The translations under genes and the position numbers were made by a program. Source: Ahrensia marina (lineage in GTDB: Bacteria > Pseudomonadota > Alphaproteobacteria > Rhizobiales > Rhizobiaceae). Taken from it: a stretch of DNA of 64,000 bases. Every line of letters starts with the position of its first letter. The first letter of the stretch is position 1. The notes under the pieces are model-generated. The model was not told the DNA's origin and did not search any database. It was given only the letters and a program-made list of their open reading frames with translations. Shown here one piece after another: positions 57,502 to 64,000 of the stretch. The DNA lies in contig NZ_JXMU01000017.1 of assembly GCF_001293565.1 (NCBI RefSeq), positions 1 through 64,000 on the forward strand. The letters are read 5' to 3'.

Positions 57502-57985
57502 TCAGGAGCTGTTTCGGCCCAAATTTGCGAGCGCGGACTTAATGATTCTGCGGTGAAACGGTAAAACCAACTGTAAATAATTGCGCCCCAGAGCATTATG
57601 GCGCCTAATAATGGTTTTAAGGCTGACTTCCTGGGCTTGTCCGTGCGGCTTTATCTCGATGACAATTCTGAAATCCAGATGCTTGTCATCCAAGCCTGCA
57701 TAAACAACATTATCAGCCTCATGGATTACCGGGAAAATACCGATGCGGTCCTGCTCACTATTGTTACGCGCCCCTTTCAAACCAAAAGGGGCCACAAGAA
57801 TTTGGCGCAAAAACAGCGCGGGATATGTCCATTTTTGGAAAAGCGACGATGATTGCATCACCGGCAGCACGTGCTGTATCAAAGGGCTGGTCCACAATGA
57901 CGCTGTAGCCATCGGCCCAATCCCCATCCGGCAAAGCAGGATGGGGCAGGCCAACATCAATTTCGTGAACCTTATGGCGCGCCAT
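57502..57985 (-). pseudogene. DUF2867-like gene split by a one-base frameshift
   Basis: Two overlapping frames together give one DUF2867-type protein. The first (from the ATG at 57985, sharing its A with the lpdA stop, TAATG) reads MARHKVHEIDVGLPHPALPD and AGDAIIVAFPKMDISRAV; the second carries on with LRQILVAPFGLKGARNNSEQ, NVVYAGLDDKHLDFRIVIEI and ends at 57502. One extra base in an A5 run on the plus strand (T5 in the gene; 57809-57813) explains the shift; without it the frame is continuous over about 160 residues. It may be a real disruption, a recoding site or a sequencing error. Confidence 0.8.
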
Positions 57986-59394
57986 TACATATGTATCGGC
58001 TTGCCAAATGCTGTTGCCAATGCGGCTTCACGCACAACTTCGCTCATCGTCGGGTGGGCATGGCATGTGCGCGCCAGATCTTCCGAAGACCCGCCAAATT
58101 CCATCAGCACAGCGGCTTCATGAATGATTTCACCGGCACCCTTACCGATAATATGAACACCAAGCACACGGTCGGTTTTCTTGTCAGCGAGGATTTTCAC
58201 AAAACCGTCTGTCGCCAGCATGGCGCGGGCGCGGCCATTGGCCGTAAACGGGAACTTGCCGGCTGTATATTCAACGCCGTCGCTTTTCAGTTCTTCTTCG
58301 GTTTTACCGACAGAAGCCACTTCCGGCTCGGTGTAAACAACAGATGGAATGACGTCAAAATTCACATGGCCTTTCTGGCCTGCAAGAATTTCCGCAACGG
58401 CCATGCCTTCATCTTCGGCTTTGTGCGCCAGCATAGGGCCGACCACCACATCGCCTAGTGCATAGATGCCATCGACATTGGTTTTCCAATGACCGTCAAT
58501 CGCCACGCGGCCACGGTCATCAAGCTTGACGCCTGCTTCTTCCAGCCCGAGATTTTCAGTATAAGGTTTGCGGCCTGTTGCAACCAGAACAATATCGGCT
58601 TTCAGTGTTTCAGCATCACCGCCTTTTGCCGGTTCGAACGTTACTTCCGCGCCTGATTTGCCTTTTTCAATACCGGTCACTTTAGCGCCCATTTTGAAAT
58701 TCATGCCCTGTTTTTCAAGCATTTTCTGGAATTGCTTGGAAACGCTTTTGTCCATGCCGCCCAAAATCGTATCAAGATATTCAACAACGGTCACATTCGC
58801 GCCAAGACGCTGCCAGACAGAGCCAAGCTCAAGACCGATCACGCCGCCCCCGACAACGATAAGATTTTCCGGCACTTTTGCCAATTCCAGAGCGCCCGTT
58901 GATGACACGATGATTTTCTCGTCGATATCAACGTCCACGCCCGGAATACCGGCAACATCGGAACCGGTTGCGATGACGATATTTTTCGTTTCAAGGTTTT
59001 CATCCTTGCCGTCATCGCCGGTCACAACCACTTTGCCCGCACCGGCAATTTTGCCCGCGCCGGTAAACACATCGACTTTGTTTTTCTTCATCAGAAAAGC
59101 GACACCGTCGACATTGGCTTTAACGGTCGCATCCTTATGCGCCAGCATTGCTTTGAGATCGAGCTTTGGCTTGCCGACATTAACGCCGAGCGCAGCCATT
59201 GAATGGCCAGCCTCATGAAACACTTCAGAAGCGTGCAGCATCGCCTTGGATGGGATACATCCAACATTAAGGCAGGTGCCGCCGAGCGTTGCGCGTTTTT
59301 CAACAATCGCGGTTTTCAGGCCCAATTGTGCCGCTTTGATTGCACAAACATATCCGCCGGGACCGGAGCCGATTACAACCACATCATATGACAT
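57985..59394 (-). CDS. lpdA: Dihydrolipoamide dehydrogenase (E3)
   Basis: LpdA reoxidises dihydrolipoyl groups of E2 with NAD+. The 469-residue product has the FAD motif GSGPGGYVCAIKAAQLG, the redox disulfide GGTCLNVGCIPSKAM, the NAD motif GGGVIGLELGSVW and the C-terminal HAHPTMSEV active-site segment. Length matches. It belongs to the sucA-sucB operon, with an exported protein gene between sucB and lpdA, and is followed directly by the broken DUF2867 gene. Confidence 0.98.
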   Translation of the reverse strand: MSYDVVVIGSGPGGYVCAIKAAQLGLKTAIVEKRATLGGTCLNVGCIPSKAMLHASEVFHEAGHSMAALGVNVGKPKLDLKAMLAHKDATVKANVDGVAFLMKKNKVDVFTGAGKIAGAGKVVVTGDDGKDENLETKNIVIATGSDVAGIPGVDVDIDEKIIVSSTGALELAKVPENLIVVGGGVIGLELGSVWQRLGANVTVVEYLDTILGGMDKSVSKQFQKMLEKQGMNFKMGAKVTGIEKGKSGAEVTFEPAKGGDAETLKADIVLVATGRKPYTENLGLEEAGVKLDDRGRVAIDGHWKTNVDGIYALGDVVVGPMLAHKAEDEGMAVAEILAGQKGHVNFDVIPSVVYTEPEVASVGKTEEELKSDGVEYTAGKFPFTANGRARAMLATDGFVKILADKKTDRVLGVHIIGKGAGEIIHEAAVLMEFGGSSEDLARTCHAHPTMSEVVREAALATAFGKPIHM

Positions 59395-59421
59395 ATCAAA
59401 ATCCTTTCGCGCTTTTGCGCT

Positions 59422-59922
59422 TTATTCCATACAGCCCGAAAGCTGAAAAACTTCTGCCGGGCGCTTCGGCCCGCCTGTTTCTTTCCAAGCCGCGTGCATC
59501 CACACATCGGCGGTAAAATTCGGTAAAACAATTGATTCTGCGGCAGGCTTTCCCGTCGCAGGCAGTTCACTGATCAGGCCGTTACTATCAGCGCCGTAAA
59601 CGACACTTTGATAAATGGTACAGCCATCCAGATCATCGAGCGGGATATCCCCGTCAGGACAGCCATAGCGCACGGTCATTTCCGCCTGCCCCAACCCATG
59701 GGTTTTCTCGACAAAAGCATCCAGAATAATAGGTGGTTCTTGTTCATCATGGGTTTGCAGTAAAAGACCGATCTGGTGGAAATCAGCGCTGCTATTGCCG
59801 CTGAACTCCAGAAGATTGCCATTGGCGGCTTTATAAACCGCCAGTTGCTGCGGGCAGGCAGCAAAGCTAGCGGACGGCACAATAGCCATCCAGAACCCAG
59901 CCATACCCGCAAGAAACTTCAT
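59422..59922 (-). CDS. Exported hypothetical protein between sucB and lpdA
   Basis: I do not recognise a family. The 166-residue product has a signal peptide (about residues 1-22, ending SFAACP) and a mature part with about four cysteines (C23, and CPDG, DGCTIY, SGCME regions), probably forming disulfides in the periplasm. A gene of this type is often seen between sucB and lpdA in Rhizobiales by my recollection. Function unknown; being inside a TCA-cycle operon is the main clue. Confidence 0.75.
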   Translation of the reverse strand: MKFLAGMAGFWMAIVPSASFAACPQQLAVYKAANGNLLEFSGNSSADFHQIGLLLQTHDEQEPPIILDAFVEKTHGLGQAEMTVRYGCPDGDIPLDDLDGCTIYQSVVYGADSNGLISELPATGKPAAESIVLPNFTADVWMHAAWKETGGPKRPAEVFQLSGCME

Positions 59923-59931
59923 GACAATGCC

Positions 59932-61173
59932 TTACAGATCAAGCACCAGACGTTCAGGGTCTTCTAGGCTTTCCTTGACACGCACAAGGAATGTCACCGC
60001 TTCCTTGCCGTCCACGATCCGGTGGTCATAGGAAAGCGCCAGATACATCATCGGGCGGATAACAACTTCACCGTTGATAGCAACAGGACGCTCCTGAATT
60101 TTGTGCATACCCAGAATACCGGACTGCGGTGCGTTCAGGATCGGCGATGACATCAGCGAGCCGTAAACGCCGCCGTTTGAAATCGTGAAAGTACCACCTT
60201 GCATGTCGCCCATGCCAAGCTGCCCGTCGCGTGCCGCTTTACCAAGGCGTCCGATTTCCTTTTCAACATCGGCAATACCCATCTGGTCGGCATCACGCAC
60301 AACCGGCACCACAAGACCTTTTTCCGTACCCACGGCAACGCCGATGTGACAGAAATGCTTGTAGATAATGTCCGTGCCGTCAATCTCGGCATTCACTGCC
60401 GGAATTTCCTGCAATGCGTGGCAAACTGCTTTTGTAAAGAAGCCCATGAAGCCAAGCTTCACACCGTGTTTTTTCTCAAACAGGTCTTTGTACTTCTTGC
60501 GCATCTCCATAACGGCAGTCATGTCGACTTCATTGTAAGTCGTCAGCATTGCTGCGCTGTTTTGCGCGTCCTTCAAGCGCTTGGCAATTGTCTGGCGCAA
60601 ACGTGTCATTTTCACACGCTCTTCACGCGAGGCATCATCACCGGAATCTGCACGGGGTGCCTTTGGCGCAGGTGCCGATGTTTCCGGCGCACGGTTCAAC
60701 GCTTCAAGCACATCGCCTTTGAGCACCTGACCGCGCTTGCCCGATCCTTCAACGTCATCTTTGGACAGGTCATTTTCGTTCATCAGCTTGGCAGCGGAAG
60801 GCGCCGCCGGCATATCACCGGATTTGGCTTCCTTCATCGATTCAGTCTCGGTCTCTGAGCCTGATTTTGCAGGTTCCGCCTTTGCAGCCGCTTCTTCTTT
60901 CTTGTCGTCTTTTGGCGCATCAGCCGCCTTGCCGTCACCGGCTTCCATCATGCCAAGCAGGGCATCCACTTCAACAGTGTCGCCTTCCTGAGCGGTGATT
61001 TCAGTCAATGATCCCGCAGACGGTGCAGGCACTTCAAGTGTCACCTTGTCGGTTTCAAGTTCAACCAGTGTCTCGCCATCGCTGAACGCTTCACCGACCT
61101 TTTTGAACCATTTGCCAATTGTCGCTTCGGTAACAGATTCACCGAGGGTTGGTACGCGAATTTCTGTGGCCAT
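59932..61173 (-). CDS. sucB: 2-oxoglutarate dehydrogenase E2 (dihydrolipoyl succinyltransferase)
   Basis: SucB is the succinyl-transferring core of the 2-oxoglutarate dehydrogenase complex. The 413-residue product has one lipoyl domain at the N-terminus with the lipoyl lysine in [13 protein letters not shown] (about residues 39-51), an acidic/Lys linker, a peripheral-subunit-binding domain ([20 protein letters not shown]) and the catalytic domain with [11 protein letters not shown]. Length matches. It follows sucA by 37 bases. Confidence 0.97.
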   Translation of the reverse strand: MATEIRVPTLGESVTEATIGKWFKKVGEAFSDGETLVELETDKVTLEVPAPSAGSLTEITAQEGDTVEVDALLGMMEAGDGKAADAPKDDKKEEAAAKAEPAKSGSETETESMKEAKSGDMPAAPSAAKLMNENDLSKDDVEGSGKRGQVLKGDVLEALNRAPETSAPAPKAPRADSGDDASREERVKMTRLRQTIAKRLKDAQNSAAMLTTYNEVDMTAVMEMRKKYKDLFEKKHGVKLGFMGFFTKAVCHALQEIPAVNAEIDGTDIIYKHFCHIGVAVGTEKGLVVPVVRDADQMGIADVEKEIGRLGKAARDGQLGMGDMQGGTFTISNGGVYGSLMSSPILNAPQSGILGMHKIQERPVAINGEVVIRPMMYLALSYDHRIVDGKEAVTFLVRVKESLEDPERLVLDL

Positions 61174-61210
61174 TATTCTATCTCTCTTAAATTAAAATAA
61201 GTTGGTCAGC

Positions 61211-64000
61211 TTACTCAGACAAAGCATCATCAAGGAAAGCCGCAAGTTGCGCTTTATGCGTGGACATCAAGCCGGTTGCCGTGGAGGCCGATGCGGCACG
61301 CCCCGTGTAGCGGATACGCTGGTGCTTGGCATTGATATGCGCCAGCACCCATTCCAGATACGGGTCAATGAACGACCATGCGCCCATATTCTTCGGTTCT
61401 TCCTGACACCAGACCATTTCTGCGTTTTTAAAGCGTGACAATTCATTGATCAGCGCTTTGGCAGGGAACGGGTAAAGCTGCTCGATGCGTAGCAAATACA
61501 CATCATTGATGCCGCGCGCTGTACGCTCTTCCTCAAGATCGTAATAAACCTTGCCCGAACAAAGAACGACACGGCGTATCTTGCTGTCGGTGACCAGCTT
61601 GATCTCATGGTCCTTGCGGTATTCCGCATCATCCCAAAGCAAGCGGTGGAACGCGCTTTCACCGGACATTTCCGCCAGCGTCGACGTTGCCTTTTTATGA
61701 CGCAGCAATGATTTCGGCGTCATCAAAATCAGCGGCTTGCGGAAATTACGCTTCATCTGGCGGCGCAGAATATGGAAATAGTTTGCCGGTGTCGTACAGT
61801 TCGCCACCTGCATATTGTCTTCCGCACACATTTGCAGAAAACGCTCCAGACGCGCCGATGAATGCTCCGGTCCCTGACCTTCATAGCCATGCGGCAACAG
61901 GCAAACGAGACCGCACATACGCAGCCATTTGCGCTCGCCCGAAGAGATGAACTGGTCAAAGACCACCTGCGCACCATTGGCAAAATCACCGAACTGCGCT
62001 TCCCACAATGTCAGACCGTTCGGCTCTGCCAGAGCATAGCCATATTCGAAACCAAGCACGGCTTCCTCGGAAAGCATGGAGTTGATGACTTCATAGCGCG
62101 CCTGTCCGGCTTTGATATTGTTCAAAGGCGTGTAGCGGGTTTCATTTTCCTGATCGTAAAGCACCGAATGGCGCTGCGAGAATGTACCGCGCTCGCAATC
62201 CTGACCGGAAAGGCGCACGCCATAGCCTTCAAGCGCAAGCGATCCGAAGGCCAGCGCTTCGCCCATGGCCCAGTCGATACCTTCGCCGGTATCAACCATT
62301 TTCGCGCGGTTATCCATGAAGCGCTGAATGGTTCTGTGGACCTTCAGATCATCGGGAACCACAGAGAGCTTTTTGCCGATCTCTTTAAGCGTTTTCATCG
62401 CCACGGCAGTCTTGCCGACGCGGCGCTCATCTTCATTGTTAGCACGTGCCAAACCGGACCATGCCCCGTCCAGCCAGTCCGCCTTGTTCGGTTTGTACTC
62501 GTCGCCCGCCTGAAACTCCTGTTCCAAATGCTCGCGCCATTCGGTTTTAAGCTTGTCGACGCCATCTTTTGACAGAACGCCGTCAGCGGCCAGCTTTTCA
62601 GAGTATAGCGAAACCGTTGTCTCGTGACTGCGGATGTTCTTGTACATCAACGGCTGCGTGAACGAAGGCTCGTCACCTTCATTGTGGCCAAAGCGGCGGT
62701 AACAGAACATGTCGATCACCACCGGCTTATGGAACTTCATGCGGAATTCGATCGCAATCTTGGCCGCATAAACCACCGCTTCGGGATCATCGCCGTTCAC
62801 ATGGAAAATCGGCGCTTCGATCATCTTTGCGACATCGGACGGATAAGGCGACGAACGCGAGAAATACGGGTTCGTTGTAAAGCCGATCTGGTTGTTGACG
62901 ATGAAATGGATTGTACCGGCAACACGGTGACCGCGCAGCGCCGACAGACCAAGACATTCAGGCACAACACCCTGTCCGGCAAAAGCCGCATCACCATGCA
63001 GCAGCAATGGCAGAACTTTTACACGTTCAACAAGCGGTACGATTTCAGCACGGTGCGAACCGCCCGCCAACTGGTCCTGCTTGGCACGGGCTTTGCCCAT
63101 CACCACAGGGTTGACGATTTCAAGGTGCGACGGGTTGGCGGTCAGCGACAAATGAACGGTATTGCCGTCAAATTCGCGGTCCGACGAAGCGCCGAGGTGA
63201 TATTTCACATCACCTGAACCTTCCACATCATCGGTCATGAACGAGCCGCCCTTGAACTCGTTAAACAGCGCGCGGTGCGGTTTGCCCATCACTTGTGTCA
63301 GCACATTGAGACGGCCGCGGTGCGGCATACCCAGAACAATGTCCTGAAGCCCAAGCTGGCCGCCGCGCTTGATGATCTGCTCCAGTGCAGGAATCAGCGA
63401 TTCACCGCCATCAAGGCCGAAACGTTTTGTGCCCTTGTAACGCACATCCAGAAACTGTTCGAAGCCTTCGGCCTCGACCAATTTTTGCATAATCGCCTTT
63501 TTGCCTTCATCGGTAAAATGAGCGCCCTTGTCCGGTCCTTCGATGCGCTCCTGCAACCAGAGCTTTTCTTCAGGATTGGACATATGCATGAACTCGACAC
63601 CCATAGTGCCGCAGTAAGTGCGCTTACAAATATCGACGATCTCGCGCACGGTCGCATATTCAAGCCCGAGCACATTGTCGATGAAGATTTTGCGGTCGTA
63701 GTCTTCTTCTTTGAAGCCGTAAGACGCCGGATGCAACTCCTGATAATCTTCACGTGTACCGGCAATACCCAGCGGGTCGAGATTGGCGTGCAAATGCCCG
63801 CGCATCCGGTATGCACGGATCATCATGATCGCGCGTACAGAATCGCGTGTCGCGCGCAAAACATCTGTGTCGGACAATTTGCCCGGAGCCACTGCCGCCT
63901 TGTCTTTAATTTTCTTTTCTATCTGCGCTTCAACCGCACTCCAATTGCCATCAAGCGCGGAGGTCAGTTCACCATTGGGGTCAACCGGCCAGTTATCGCG
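61211..64000 (-). CDS. sucA: 2-oxoglutarate dehydrogenase E1 (partial, N-terminus beyond window)
   Basis: SucA is the thiamine-diphosphate E1 that decarboxylates 2-oxoglutarate. 929 residues are visible; the frame stays open at the right edge (DNWPVDPNGELTSALDGNWS near the visible start), so only about 50-70 N-terminal residues are missing. Marks include GMPHRGRLNVLTQVMGKPHR, the thiamine region GDAAFAGQGVVPECLGLSAL, RRFGHNEGDEPSFTQPLMY and the C-terminal VVLCSGKVYYDLEEER. It starts the sucA-sucB operon in this window; mdh and sucCD would be expected upstream. Confidence 0.98.
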   Translation of the reverse strand, partial: RDNWPVDPNGELTSALDGNWSAVEAQIEKKIKDKAAVAPGKLSDTDVLRATRDSVRAIMMIRAYRMRGHLHANLDPLGIAGTREDYQELHPASYGFKEEDYDRKIFIDNVLGLEYATVREIVDICKRTYCGTMGVEFMHMSNPEEKLWLQERIEGPDKGAHFTDEGKKAIMQKLVEAEGFEQFLDVRYKGTKRFGLDGGESLIPALEQIIKRGGQLGLQDIVLGMPHRGRLNVLTQVMGKPHRALFNEFKGGSFMTDDVEGSGDVKYHLGASSDREFDGNTVHLSLTANPSHLEIVNPVVMGKARAKQDQLAGGSHRAEIVPLVERVKVLPLLLHGDAAFAGQGVVPECLGLSALRGHRVAGTIHFIVNNQIGFTTNPYFSRSSPYPSDVAKMIEAPIFHVNGDDPEAVVYAAKIAIEFRMKFHKPVVIDMFCYRRFGHNEGDEPSFTQPLMYKNIRSHETTVSLYSEKLAADGVLSKDGVDKLKTEWREHLEQEFQAGDEYKPNKADWLDGAWSGLARANNEDERRVGKTAVAMKTLKEIGKKLSVVPDDLKVHRTIQRFMDNRAKMVDTGEGIDWAMGEALAFGSLALEGYGVRLSGQDCERGTFSQRHSVLYDQENETRYTPLNNIKAGQARYEVINSMLSEEAVLGFEYGYALAEPNGLTLWEAQFGDFANGAQVVFDQFISSGERKWLRMCGLVCLLPHGYEGQGPEHSSARLERFLQMCAEDNMQVANCTTPANYFHILRRQMKRNFRKPLILMTPKSLLRHKKATSTLAEMSGESAFHRLLWDDAEYRKDHEIKLVTDSKIRRVVLCSGKVYYDLEEERTARGINDVYLLRIEQLYPFPAKALINELSRFKNAEMVWCQEEPKNMGAWSFIDPYLEWVLAHINAKHQRIRYTGRAASASTATGLMSTHKAQLAAFLDDALSE

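Overview
The window looks like chromosomal DNA of an alphaproteobacterium of the order Hyphomicrobiales (Rhizobiales), with base composition near 50 % G+C by eye and probably a marine or free-living lineage. The evidence is gene content and gene order: a rhizobial-type flagellar cluster (DUF1217, flgF, fliI, flgB-flgC-fliE-flgG-flgA-flgI-motE-flgH-fliL-fliP, then flagellin, with divergent motA-fliM-fliN-fliG-flhB), the atpHAGDC set near priA, sdhCDAB, rimM-trmD-rplS with leuC nearby, and sucA-sucB-lpdA. No species call is possible from the sequence alone.

Layout. 1-14.9 kb: flagellar basal body, export and motor genes in two divergent operons, ending at the left edge in the first 130 codons of a flagellin. 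15-20.7 kb: two chemoreceptors flanking a LuxR-type regulator. 21-27 kb: a GNAT gene, then the F1-ATPase operon on the minus strand, with two extra small membrane-protein genes inserted. 27-30 kb: small membrane protein, DMT exporter, XRE regulator, DUF2061 protein, then about 400 bp without a gene that folds into large nested hairpins. 30-37 kb: priA, transaldolase-like gene, SDR, acyltransferase, secreted MsrA, DUF302 protein and an ArsR/SRPBCC pair. 37-41 kb: succinate dehydrogenase operon, followed by an unusual array of repeated sdhB 3' ends. 41-50 kb: lipoprotein, AEC transporter, diguanylate cyclase, leuC, DMT transporter, amino-acid ABC genes, rplS-trmD-rimM. 50-57 kb: membrane protein, xerC, TraB/GumN protein, TetR/MBL operon, BCCT transporter. 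57.5-64 kb: frameshifted DUF2867 gene, lpdA, exported protein, sucB and sucA (cut by the right edge).

How it works together. Most of the window is core energy and motility biology: 2-oxoglutarate dehydrogenase and succinate dehydrogenase feed the TCA cycle and respiratory chain, F1F0 ATP synthase makes ATP, and the flagellar motor with its receptors spends proton-motive force on chemotaxis.

The least explained sequence is in three places. (1) 37214-37682 carries four in-frame copies of the sdhB C-terminal end, separated by three copies of a short hairpin; two versions of the hairpin stem differ by matched changes on both sides. (2) About 29990-30230 folds into two multi-helix domains with no recognised RNA family. 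(3) Several leaders place ribosome-binding sites or start codons inside hairpins or palindromes: flagellin, the SDR gene after the transaldolase, and arsR. No tRNA, rRNA, CRISPR array, prophage or intact insertion sequence was found.
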